From the NCBI RefSeq assembly GCF_022347785.1, contig NZ_JAKRGA010000004.1, forward strand, positions 186,001 to 250,000: a DNA stretch of 64,000 nucleotides, in the 5' to 3' direction. The notes below the pieces were generated by a model. The model had not been told where the DNA came from, did no database searches, and saw nothing but the letters and a program-made list of their open reading frames with translations. Below, piece by piece: positions 17,728 to 25,985 of this stretch. Every line of letters begins with the position of its first letter. Positions within the stretch are counted from its first letter, which is position 1. This DNA is from Psychrobium sp. MM17-31 (GTDB taxonomy: Bacteria > Pseudomonadota > Gammaproteobacteria > Enterobacterales > Psychrobiaceae). Made by a program: the position numbers and the translations under genes.

Positions 17728-18357
17728 TCAGTGATGATGAGCTTGCTGCGCGTCTCGCTTCTCCGTTGTCGCCTGCTGAACAATTTTCCATGCTGAATTG
17801 AGAAATAGTACGGCTAAGAATGCTGCTACTGCCAGATCGATGTAGGCGGAGTTGGTGAACCACACACCAGATGCTGCGATAACGATAACGACGTTTCCTA
17901 TGGCGTCATTGCGGCTACATAGCCAAACCGAACGAACGTTAGCGTCGCCATCTTTGTGTTTGCGCAATAGCCATACACTGAGTAAGTTGGCGAGTAGTGC
18001 GGCGATAGCTACTGATCCCATAGTAAGAGCGTGAGGCTCATTGAGTACAAATAAGCGGTAGATAGTGCCGCCAAAAACGATTAGCGCCATAATCACTAAG
18101 CTATAACCTTTAATGAGTGCGGCATTGCTGCGAATGGTAATGGACTTGCCAATTACCCATAAACTCAGGCCATAGGTAAGACTGTCGGCGAGAAAGTCTA
18201 GCGCATCTGCTTGCAAGGCTTGTGATTCTGCACCGATACCCGAAATCATTTCCACGCCAAACATGATGGCGTTGATGGCAATGACCCACCACAAAATGCG
18301 GCGATATTCTGCGCTCATTCCATCAAAATCTTTTTTGTGTCCACAGCAGGCTGACAT
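17728..18357 (-). CDS. Cation diffusion facilitator (short CDF metal efflux protein)
   Basis: A 209-residue inner-membrane protein with six predicted spans, exchanging divalent metal for protons. The metal site comprises D54xxxD58 in span 2 and C147xxxD151 in span 5. Span 5 has Cys where zinc-transporting CDFs have His, which may shift specificity. The cytoplasmic C-terminal domain of YiiP is missing, leaving only a His-rich tail (AHHH). The N-terminus starts MSACCGHKK, a possible metal-capture motif. It is transcribed divergently from a MerR regulator with a MerR-type promoter in between. Confidence 0.9.
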   Translation of the reverse strand: MSACCGHKKDFDGMSAEYRRILWWVIAINAIMFGVEMISGIGAESQALQADALDFLADSLTYGLSLWVIGKSITIRSNAALIKGYSLVIMALIVFGGTIYRLFVLNEPHALTMGSVAIAALLANLLSVWLLRKHKDGDANVRSVWLCSRNDAIGNVVIVIAASGVWFTNSAYIDLAVAAFLAVLFLNSAWKIVQQATTEKRDAQQAHHH

Positions 18358-18392
18358 GATTTTCTCCGTAGAAAAATACTGACAATAAGGTT

Positions 18393-18423
18393 ATCTTAAA
18401 ACCTCTAGTTACTAGAGGTTCAA
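18393..18423 (-). promoter_or_regulatory. MerR-type promoter and operator of the CDF gene
   Basis: On the minus strand TTGAAC (18418-18423) and TAAGAT (18393-18398) are separated by 19 bases, the long spacer typical of MerR-activated promoters. The spacer holds the palindrome AACCTCTAG-TAA-CTAGAGGTT (18400-18420), which overlaps the -35 element. This arrangement is the hallmark of promoters that MerR proteins activate by untwisting DNA on metal binding. Confidence 0.9.
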
Positions 18424-18441
18424 GCTTTTGGGTGAAAAATT

Positions 18442-18843
18442 ATGAAAAAAACTGAAGTCTATAGTATTGGTCAGCTAGCAAAGGCGACATCAATAAAGAT
18501 CCCAACCATTCGCTACTACGAAGAAATCGCTATTCTGCCAGCCGCTAATCGCAGCTTGGGTAATCAACGACGTTATAGCGCGAAACATCTTCAGCGGCTT
18601 AAGTTTATTGGCCACTCACGCGCCTTAGGTTTTAGCTTGGAGGAGATCAAGCAGCTAATTCATTTGCAAGAATGCAGTAATCATTCATCGCATGAAGCCC
18701 ATGCAATCGCGACCAAGCATTTGGTGGATGTGGAGCAAAAAATAAGCCAGCTACAGGCGCTGGCTCAGGAGTTATCTAATATAGTGGCGAGTTGTCATTG
18801 TGAAGATGAATATCACTGTCGCGTATTAGACGCACTTAATTAA
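18442..18843 (+). CDS. MerR-family metal-responsive regulator
   Basis: A 133-residue regulator with the N-terminal winged helix (YSIGQLAKATSIKIPTIRYYEEIAIL), a dimerisation helix, and a metal-binding C-terminus. C78, C118, C120, H125 and C126 are placed like the zinc/cadmium ligands of ZntR and CadR, so Zn, Cd or Pb response is more likely than mercury or copper. It is divergent from the CDF gene, with an overlapping operator, so it should control both. Confidence 0.92.
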   Translation: MKKTEVYSIGQLAKATSIKIPTIRYYEEIAILPAANRSLGNQRRYSAKHLQRLKFIGHSRALGFSLEEIKQLIHLQECSNHSSHEAHAIATKHLVDVEQKISQLQALAQELSNIVASCHCEDEYHCRVLDALN

Positions 18844-18848
18844 AAAGC

Positions 18849-19457
18849 TTAGAACGAGAATGAGACAGTAACGCCACTGTAAACATCATCGAGCGCTTCC
18901 CAGTCTTCGCTGTCGATTTGCCTATAACGAACTTGGCCATTAATTGATATGCGATCTAATTTAATACCGCCGCCGATACCGACATAGGCATCGAGAGAAT
19001 CGCTGCGGTGATAATGATTGTGGCCAAAATCGTGGTCATGATCATGATAGCGATCGTGATAGTAGTCATCGTCATCATAGTAATGATCGTGGTCGTGATA
19101 ACTATCTTCATCCAAATGACCGCGGCCAAAAAGCTCCCCTAAATCGACACCCGCTTCGAGATAGAGAGATACATCTGAAAAATAACCGATTTTGCCGCCG
19201 AGTTCCCACGCTAGATAGTCTTCGACATTGAGCTTGGTGGTAACAATGTCTGCGCGTCCAAGCGACATGGAAATTGCACCACCAAAATTGCTGTCGTGTT
19301 GCTTAAAGTTAAAAGCCGCACCAGCGCTAGAAATATTACTTTCGCCATTGACTTCGTGAGTAACAAAAACTGATGTCGATTCATCTCTGTGGTCGGCAAA
19401 GCTCACGCCACTGATAAATAAAGAGAGAGCACTTATAAGGGGGAGCGTATTTTTCAT
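18849..19457 (-). CDS. YfaZ-like outer-membrane protein with His/Asp-rich loop
   Basis: A 202-residue exported protein with a signal peptide (cut probably after VSFA, residue 21) and alternating beta-strand pattern ending in VTVSFSF, as in small outer-membrane barrels; similarity to YfaZ is my tentative assignment. Residues 114-150 form an insert with 11 His and 12 Asp in 37 positions (for example HDHDHYYDDDDYYHD), likely to bind divalent metal. It converges with the MerR gene with a 5-base gap. A role in metal binding alongside the CDF pump is inferred from location and composition. Confidence 0.7.
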   Translation of the reverse strand: MKNTLPLISALSLFISGVSFADHRDESTSVFVTHEVNGESNISSAGAAFNFKQHDSNFGGAISMSLGRADIVTTKLNVEDYLAWELGGKIGYFSDVSLYLEAGVDLGELFGRGHLDEDSYHDHDHYYDDDDYYHDRYHDHDHDFGHNHYHRSDSLDAYVGIGGGIKLDRISINGQVRYRQIDSEDWEALDDVYSGVTVSFSF

Positions 19458-19594
19458 AGTAAGACTTCCTGTGTTTTGGAAACAGAACTATAGGTTGCTG
19501 AAACTGAACGCCAGTTTAAGCGCGTAGATAAGACGGTGAAATATTTAAATAAACGCGATACCATGGATTTAATATTCAAATTTAGAACCTCAAT

Positions 19595-22500
19595 ATGTCG
19601 TTTCTTACTAACATTGACGTTGCCATCTACAAACACAAAGCCCTTTATAATGCTCTCGCTAGCGATCAACAGCTGGTGTTAAAAGTGTTGGCGGTGATTA
19701 ATCATCGCTTGGGGCAAGCGAAGTTCAGACAGATCTTACAAGAGTTAAGCCACCTCGATGAATTCAATCGCATCAAGCTTCACAATACTTTTAGCCATGA
19801 AGTGCGCGATGAGTGGATAGTTCAAGATTTAGTTTCGGTAACCCAAGACGGCATTTTGCTAACCCCTTATTTGGCGGATGAACTGACGCGTGAAGCTTTA
19901 GATGAAGGAGCCTTTGAAGCCATTACTGAGGTTGTCGAACGTGTGCATCCTATGATGTCAGCGTATTCGTGGGGACGACCGAGTTACAGCAATACTCAGC
20001 GCATAATTCGCGATAGTTTTTATCGCAACCAATTTCAGCTTTGCGGTGAGTTATTTGAGTTTAATAAAGATCCACAACGCGTCGACGATCCTGCCTACAG
20101 CACCCTGATCAAACTGTGTTTCTACCCATTTCGCGAAGATAAGTTTTTGCAGTTGCCGCCGCAAATGGAATATGTGGCTTTTGCTAGCTTGTTGCGCAAA
20201 CTACGAGAAGGGAATAAAGATCGCACAGAAGTCGTTGAACTACTAGCGTCATTGCAAGACAAGCTGTTTCCTCTCAATGACAATTTTCGATTGCTGCTAG
20301 CAGAGCAATACATTTATCAAAATCGTTTACAACAGGCGACGGCGCTGCTTGGACAAGAGCAATCGACCTACGGACTACAACTGCAGGGAATTCTAGCGGT
20401 TTTAAATGGTGAGATGGCTGTTGCTATCAATATTTTTCAGCAAGCGCTGGTGGCTAAAAATAAAATCTCTCGTCGCAAACGCCAATACATTGGCGAACTC
20501 AGTGGCTTATTTTATGCCTTTGCACTGTTGGAGCAAGGTAGCGATCAAGCGCCTGAACAGCTAACGGTATTGGCAAAGGAGTGGGACAATCAAGTTGAAG
20601 ATCGCCGCTTTGAAAGTAGCTATCAGCAAAGTTATGCCTGTTTGCATCGTTTTAATATGGTGCTCTCGGGACGCGCTAAACAGCTGGAGCTTAGCGAACC
20701 TTACTCCCACATTAAAAATTATTCCTATAGTGTTTATGTCACTGTCTGCTGTCTTAGTTTGTTGTGGTCTAATCAACAACCTAGCGCGGTATTCCTTCGT
20801 CAATTAAGCGAGGCTTATCAGGACTTTGCTGATAATGGCGAGTGGCTATGGGCTAAAGTGGCCGCCGATGTTTTGAATCGGTGTCAGCAAGTTTTACCTG
20901 TCGCCCTTGATTGCCAAGACAATGGCATCAATCTTTCTCAAATTATTCGCCGTAAAGAGCAATGGGATTTAGCGCTTGAGCAATTGTTGGCGTTAGATAA
21001 AACGCCGACAAAGCCTATACCGAGTGACAAACAACAGCGCTTAATTTGGATATTACAGCATTCTCGCTATGGTGATGAGTTAGTTGCCAAAGAGCAAAAG
21101 CTGGGAAAATCTGGCTGGAGTAAAGGACGTACTGTTGCCCTTAAACGACTAGCCGATGAAATCACGACATTTGATTACTTATCTCCTCAAGATCACGATA
21201 TTTGTCAGCAAATTAAAGCAACCTATGTTGGTGGCTATTACGGCAAAGAGCACTATGCGTTAGAAGGTGTTAATGCACTTCGTAGTGCGGCTGGCGCAGA
21301 GAATATCTATACCGAAGACGATTTAACAACGCCTATTGCTATTTCCGAGCGTGAACCTGAGTTAATCATTACTAAAAATAGTGACGGCTATTTACTGGCA
21401 ATGAGTAACCTGCCTAGCGATTTAGATGATGGTGACAGCTGTTATTCACTCACTGAAATTGCCGCTAAAAAATACGAACTTGTGGTTTATGAGCGTAAAC
21501 ATCGGCAAATAGCTGAGATTGTCGGTGAAAGTGGCATATTGGTACCGGAAGAAGCCAAAGAGCGTGTGATGCAGAGTATTAAGGTTATTGCGCCAATGCT
21601 AAACATCCAATCTGATCTCGAAGGTATTAGTACGTCAGTCGCCCAAGTTAACGCCGATAATGCGCTCTATATCAACATTGAACAGGCAGGCGAAGGCTTG
21701 AGTTTTCAAGTGTGTGTTCAGCCATTGGGACCTGATGGACCTAGCATTGCGCCGGGTCAGGGCAATCCAATGTTATCGCAAGAGATTGGCGGCAAACGCC
21801 AGAGTACTCAGCGCAATTTAGATGCTGAGCGTCATCAATTATTTTCGCTGTATCAACATATTCCGCTGTTCGAACAAATGATCGATTCACGCCTGCTGTG
21901 TGACAGGCTCGATGAAGCGCTAGAAACTCTGCAAGATTTAGAGTCGGTGGTTAAAGCGCCACAAGACTTTGGTGGTTTATCGCTAGTGTTGCAATGGCCG
22001 AAAGGCAAGAAGCTTAAGCTGAGCGATCCTCAAGAAATGGCCCATCTTAAACTGGCGATTACCAAACAAAAAGAGTGGTTTAGCCTCGATGGCACTTTAA
22101 CCGTGAGCGACGAGCAGGTATTAGCGCTTAAAGAGTTAATGGACTTACTCAAGCAAGGAAATTCACGTTTTATAAAGCTCGATGAACAGCAGGTGTTGGT
22201 GCTAACCAAAGAATTAGCGCAACGACTGCACGAAATCGAAAATATGACTCTCGACGGTAAGTTTCACGCCATTGCCAGCCCATTAGTCGATGTGGTGACT
22301 CAAGGCATGCGCATGAAAACACTTCATGCGTGGGAACGACAACGAGCACTGCTCAAAGAAGCGGAATCACTAACGCCAGAGGTGCCATCGACGCTGCAAG
22401 CACAGCTTCGAGACTATCAACTCGATGGTTTTGATTGGGCAATGCGCTTGGCACATTGGGGCGCTGGTGCTTGTTTAGCCGACGATATGGGCTTGGGTAA

Positions 22501-23815
22501 AACACTGCAAGCATTGGCAGTAGTGTTGGCGCGCGCACCGCAAGGACCGAGTTTAATTCTAGCGCCGACCTCGGTGTGTTTTAACTGGCAGCAAGAAATT
22601 GCCAAGTTTGCACCAACCTTAAAAGTGCACGTTTTTGGCCGCGATAGTCACATCGATGATCGCCAGCAGGTGTTAGACAAGTTAACTGCGTTTGATGTGG
22701 TGATTTGTAGCTATGGCTTACTGCAACGAGAAGGTGAGCGTTTGGCAAAAGTAGATTGGATTAGTGCGGTTGCCGATGAGGCGCAAGCATTAAAAAATCC
22801 AATGGCCAAACGCACGCAAGCGGCATTGGCGCTGAACGCAAAATTTAAAATGGTAACTACGGGCACGCCGATTGAGAATAATCTAACGGAATTGTGGAGC
22901 ATTTTCCGTTTTATCAATCCGGGCTTATTAGGCAGTCAAAAACAGTTTCACAAGCGCTTTGCCCAGCTTATTGAAAGTAATGAAGAGAGTGATGCGGCTG
23001 CTAAACAGCGGGCTAGCTTTGGCTTACGACAAGTGATCGCGCCATTTATATTACGCCGCTTAAAACAACAGGTACTGACTGAATTGCCTGCCAGAACGGA
23101 AATCAATTTACCTATTGAACTGTCGCAAGAAGAAGTGACCTTTTACGAAGCGCTGCGCCGTCAAGCTATTGAGAACTTAACCCAAGAAGAGGTAGAGCCG
23201 GGACAGCAACACATCAAGATGCTAGCGGAAATTATGAAATTGCGCCGCGCTTGCTGTCATCCAAGCTTGGTGATGGAACAAAGCACTATCGAAAGCTCAA
23301 AGCTCAAGGTTTTTGATAAGTTGATGGTCGAACTGCAAGAAAATAATCACAAATGCTTGGTGTTTAGTCAGTTCGTCGGTCATTTACAAATTCTAAAACA
23401 ACGTTTGATGGCCAATGGCATTAGCTTCCAATATCTCGACGGTGCAACCACTGCTCAGGCGAGACAAAAAGCGGTTAATGATTTTCAGGCGGGCGTTGGC
23501 GATGTATTTTTAATTAGTTTAAAAGCGGGTGGCTCAGGGCTTAACCTGACCGCGGCTGATTATGTGGTGCATATGGATCCGTGGTGGAATCCTGCGGTGG
23601 AAGATCAAGCAAGTGATCGCGCGCATCGCATGGGACAAACCCGCCCAGTAACCATCTATCGCTTTATTGCCAAAAACACCATTGAAGATAAGATTTTGTC
23701 GTTGCATCAACACAAACGCGATTTGGCCAATAGCCTACTCGAAGGCAGTGATGACCTATCGAAAGTATCAACAGAGGCAATGATGGCGTTGTTGCAAGAG
23801 TCTTGGACGGCTTAG
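19595..23815 (+). CDS. SNF2-family helicase-like ATPase, 1406 residues
   Basis: The C-terminal ~470 residues are a complete SNF2 motor: RDYQLDGFDWAMRLAHWGAG, Walker A in DDMGLGKT (963-970), DEAQ (1061-1064), TGTPIENNLTELWSIF, LRRLK, and motifs V-VI in LKAGGSGLNLTAADYVVHMDPWWNPA and DQASDRAHRMGQ. The N-terminal ~900 residues have helical, repeat-like character and no domain I recognise. Similar stand-alone proteins occur in other Alteromonadales. No ribosome site is obvious before the ATG. It has no methyltransferase or drm neighbours, so it is not a DISARM gene. A role in chromatin, transcription or DNA remodelling is inferred. Confidence 0.9.
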   Translation: MSFLTNIDVAIYKHKALYNALASDQQLVLKVLAVINHRLGQAKFRQILQELSHLDEFNRIKLHNTFSHEVRDEWIVQDLVSVTQDGILLTPYLADELTREALDEGAFEAITEVVERVHPMMSAYSWGRPSYSNTQRIIRDSFYRNQFQLCGELFEFNKDPQRVDDPAYSTLIKLCFYPFREDKFLQLPPQMEYVAFASLLRKLREGNKDRTEVVELLASLQDKLFPLNDNFRLLLAEQYIYQNRLQQATALLGQEQSTYGLQLQGILAVLNGEMAVAINIFQQALVAKNKISRRKRQYIGELSGLFYAFALLEQGSDQAPEQLTVLAKEWDNQVEDRRFESSYQQSYACLHRFNMVLSGRAKQLELSEPYSHIKNYSYSVYVTVCCLSLLWSNQQPSAVFLRQLSEAYQDFADNGEWLWAKVAADVLNRCQQVLPVALDCQDNGINLSQIIRRKEQWDLALEQLLALDKTPTKPIPSDKQQRLIWILQHSRYGDELVAKEQKLGKSGWSKGRTVALKRLADEITTFDYLSPQDHDICQQIKATYVGGYYGKEHYALEGVNALRSAAGAENIYTEDDLTTPIAISEREPELIITKNSDGYLLAMSNLPSDLDDGDSCYSLTEIAAKKYELVVYERKHRQIAEIVGESGILVPEEAKERVMQSIKVIAPMLNIQSDLEGISTSVAQVNADNALYINIEQAGEGLSFQVCVQPLGPDGPSIAPGQGNPMLSQEIGGKRQSTQRNLDAERHQLFSLYQHIPLFEQMIDSRLLCDRLDEALETLQDLESVVKAPQDFGGLSLVLQWPKGKKLKLSDPQEMAHLKLAITKQKEWFSLDGTLTVSDEQVLALKELMDLLKQGNSRFIKLDEQQVLVLTKELAQRLHEIENMTLDGKFHAIASPLVDVVTQGMRMKTLHAWERQRALLKEAESLTPEVPSTLQAQLRDYQLDGFDWAMRLAHWGAGACLADDMGLGKTLQALAVVLARAPQGPSLILAPTSVCFNWQQEIAKFAPTLKVHVFGRDSHIDDRQQVLDKLTAFDVVICSYGLLQREGERLAKVDWISAVADEAQALKNPMAKRTQAALALNAKFKMVTTGTPIENNLTELWSIFRFINPGLLGSQKQFHKRFAQLIESNEESDAAAKQRASFGLRQVIAPFILRRLKQQVLTELPARTEINLPIELSQEEVTFYEALRRQAIENLTQEEVEPGQQHIKMLAEIMKLRRACCHPSLVMEQSTIESSKLKVFDKLMVELQENNHKCLVFSQFVGHLQILKQRLMANGISFQYLDGATTAQARQKAVNDFQAGVGDVFLISLKAGGSGLNLTAADYVVHMDPWWNPAVEDQASDRAHRMGQTRPVTIYRFIAKNTIEDKILSLHQHKRDLANSLLEGSDDLSKVSTEAMMALLQESWTA

Positions 23816-23823
23816 ACCAATGT

Positions 23824-23840
23824 TGATACAAACTGATACA
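23824..23840 (+). promoter_or_regulatory. Direct repeat TGATACA-N3-TGATACA before the MipA gene
   Basis: Two identical 7-mers (23824-23830 and 23834-23840) recur with a 10-bp period, about 85 bases before the ATG at 23923. OmpR-type regulators bind such tandem direct repeats, and an OmpR-type regulator is encoded in the same cluster, so autoregulation is plausible. Confidence 0.45.
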
Positions 23841-23922
23841 TTTACAAAAATACTGTTACGCATATTTCTAAACATTGTCGTTAGGATGAAAGCACAAGAT
23901 AGGAACTAAGGAATACAGGACA

Positions 23923-24849
23923 ATGAAACGACTACTGCTCTCATCACTTATTGCCATGGCCACGGCTGCACCAGCAGCTTCGGTATTGGCGGAAACTCAG
24001 GATACCGAAAAGAAAGAAAAACCAACGGTTGAGCACGAAAAGAAACACAAACACACTCATAATCACGACAGTGACGAAGACGGACGCGAGTTTAATATTC
24101 GTATCGGCTTCGAAGATGACGATGAGCACGAACATGATAGCGGTAATGTGCGTGATGGATTCTACCTTGGCTTAAGTGCTATTAGCAGCTTTGGCGATGA
24201 TTTTCGCGATCCGTTACATGACGATAGTGACGCGGAATTTGAAACCGACATTAGTTTCCGCGCCCAAATTGGCGGCTTTTTTGTTGAATCACCGGGTTTG
24301 AGCTCTCGTCGTATACACGGTTTATACGCCCCGTCAGCTTGGGGTTATAACTTCTACAGCGACGATACTTGGGCGATGGATCTGTACTATGAGACCTCGG
24401 TGCGTCACATCGAAGGGCTTGAAGGTATTGAAAACCTACATCGCAGTAAACGCGGTGGTTTACGAGCAACAGGATATTTCGATTCAAGTCAGTTGCAAGT
24501 GATGTTCTCACCTTACAGTCCCGACAATGGTGACGAAGACGGTGTTGAGGCGTCAGTGTCTTACAACATGGAATGGCAGGTTCGAAATGTCGGCATTTAT
24601 AGTGCAGTTGGTGCTCATTATCGCTCAAAAGACGTGATTGACAGCTACTCACACAAGCTCGACGGTTCAGAAGATTATGCTGGCGTTAGCTATTCTGCCG
24701 AAGTTGGCTTGGAATATCCGATAAGCACTGATTGGGTGTTTGGTGGTTTCGTTCGCTACGAAACACTGTCAGAGCGCACTAAAGCGGCTCGCAACGATGG
24801 TGTTAAAGATGGCACTCGTGCCGGTGTTCTTCTAACGTATGTGTTTTAG
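23923..24849 (+). CDS. MipA/OmpV-family outer-membrane protein with His-rich N-terminus
   Basis: A 308-residue exported barrel protein with a signal peptide cut near VLA-ET (residue 23). Recognised MipA/OmpV features are DGFYLGLSAISSFGDDF, a repeated beta-strand pattern and the C-terminal phenylalanine (GVLLTYVF). After the signal comes a His/Lys/Asp-rich stretch (HEKKHKHTHNHDSDEDG, residues 38-54) and a second acidic/His patch (DDDEHEHD). Both could bind metal. Gene order MipA, DUF3019, response regulator, kinase recurs in marine gammaproteobacteria, where the two-component system is thought to control the first two genes. Confidence 0.85.
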   Translation: MKRLLLSSLIAMATAAPAASVLAETQDTEKKEKPTVEHEKKHKHTHNHDSDEDGREFNIRIGFEDDDEHEHDSGNVRDGFYLGLSAISSFGDDFRDPLHDDSDAEFETDISFRAQIGGFFVESPGLSSRRIHGLYAPSAWGYNFYSDDTWAMDLYYETSVRHIEGLEGIENLHRSKRGGLRATGYFDSSQLQVMFSPYSPDNGDEDGVEASVSYNMEWQVRNVGIYSAVGAHYRSKDVIDSYSHKLDGSEDYAGVSYSAEVGLEYPISTDWVFGGFVRYETLSERTKAARNDGVKDGTRAGVLLTYVF

Positions 24850-24858
24850 GACGGCGCC

Positions 24859-25263
24859 ATGAAATCTATTGTAATGACAGTATTTGCCTTTTTAGTGACA
24901 GTTGGCTCATTAACTTCTGCGGCGCAGGCAATGCCGGCAACGCCAGATCCAAAACTCGTGGTACAGCCAGAACAATGCGTTGCTATGAAACAGGGCAACC
25001 CGTGTTTTGCAAGCGTTGAAATCGCGTGGAAAATGCCGGAGCAAGGCCACTATTGTTTGTATTCAAACATGCAACAGCAAGCGATTCGTTGCTGGAAAAA
25101 CCACAATGCGGGCCAAGCGGAGTTTGAAGTTAAGGCAACCAATAATGTGGTATTTACTATCAGGCAAGCCAATGAAGAGTCCGTATTAGCTACCGGTTTA
25201 ATGAAGCTTGCGTGGGTATATAAGAAAAAAGGTCAACCTCGTCGTTCTTGGCGATTGTTTTAA
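24859..25263 (+). CDS. DUF3019 exported protein
   Basis: A 134-residue exported protein with a signal peptide ending near AQA-MP (residue 25). The mature part is a compact beta-sandwich-like domain with four cysteines (EQCVAMKQGNPCFASVEIAW, YCLYSN, RCWKNH) that can make two disulfides. It ends in the family's basic tail KKKGQPRRSWRLF. Function is unknown. Its position between the MipA-like gene and the two-component genes suggests a periplasmic partner in the same stress response. Confidence 0.85.
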   Translation: MKSIVMTVFAFLVTVGSLTSAAQAMPATPDPKLVVQPEQCVAMKQGNPCFASVEIAWKMPEQGHYCLYSNMQQQAIRCWKNHNAGQAEFEVKATNNVVFTIRQANEESVLATGLMKLAWVYKKKGQPRRSWRLF

Positions 25264-25277
25264 CAAGGATTAAATAG

Positions 25278-25985
25278 TTGATAGAGCAAGATCACATACT
25301 GCTAGTTGAAGATGACATCGCACTCGCGCAGTGGATGCAAGATTATCTAATTGCCCGAGAATTTAAAGTGACTACTTGTCATCGCGGCGATGAAGCGGTG
25401 GATTTAATTGAGCAATTAAATCCCGATCTCGTGCTTCTCGACGGTATGTTACCAGGGATGGACGGTTTAGATGTGTGCAAAGCCGTTCGCCCTCAGTTTG
25501 CCAATCCCATTATTATGATAACGGCGCGTGACGAAGAAATCGATGAAGTGCTAGGGCTAGAAATGGGCGCTGATGACTACATGACTAAGCCTATTCGCGC
25601 CCGTGCACTACTGGCGCGCATCAAATTGGCCTTGCGTCGTCGTCCAAGTGTTGAGCAAACGCTTTCGAATCTTCACCAAGTCGTGCTTGGTGGGTTAATT
25701 GTCGATAATCAAAATCGCAGTGTGATCCTCAATGACGAAGCTATTAATGTTTCTTCTAATGAGTTCGATGTGTTGTGGTTGTTAGCGAAACAAGCGGGAG
25801 AAGTGGTATCTCGGGAATCATTAGTCGCAGACCTCAGAGGCTTTGATTATGACGGCTTTGATCGGTCTGTTGATCTGCGAGTCTCACGCCTGCGCAAAAA
25901 ACTTGGCGATGATTCAGCCAGTCCTTATCGCATTAAAACCATTTGGGGCAAAGGCTACTTGCTCGCTAAGGATAGTTGGTCGTAA
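25278..25985 (+). CDS. OmpR-family response regulator
   Basis: A 235-residue regulator with receiver domain (phosphoacceptor D55 in LVLLDGMLPGMDG, acidic pair E11-D12) and a C-terminal winged helix (RVSRLRKKLGDD...IKTIWGKGYLL). The start is TTG at 25278, 8 bases after AAGGA. Its stop shares one base with the kinase ATG. The likely targets are the upstream MipA and DUF3019 genes. Confidence 0.93.
   Translation: MIEQDHILLVEDDIALAQWMQDYLIAREFKVTTCHRGDEAVDLIEQLNPDLVLLDGMLPGMDGLDVCKAVRPQFANPIIMITARDEEIDEVLGLEMGADDYMTKPIRARALLARIKLALRRRPSVEQTLSNLHQVVLGGLIVDNQNRSVILNDEAINVSSNEFDVLWLLAKQAGEVVSRESLVADLRGFDYDGFDRSVDLRVSRLRKKLGDDSASPYRIKTIWGKGYLLAKDSWS

Noticed and set aside
19595-23815. SNF2 protein as DISARM drmD
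   Set aside because: No drmA, drmB, drmC or methyltransferase next to it; the hsd genes are 2 kb away with unrelated metal genes between.
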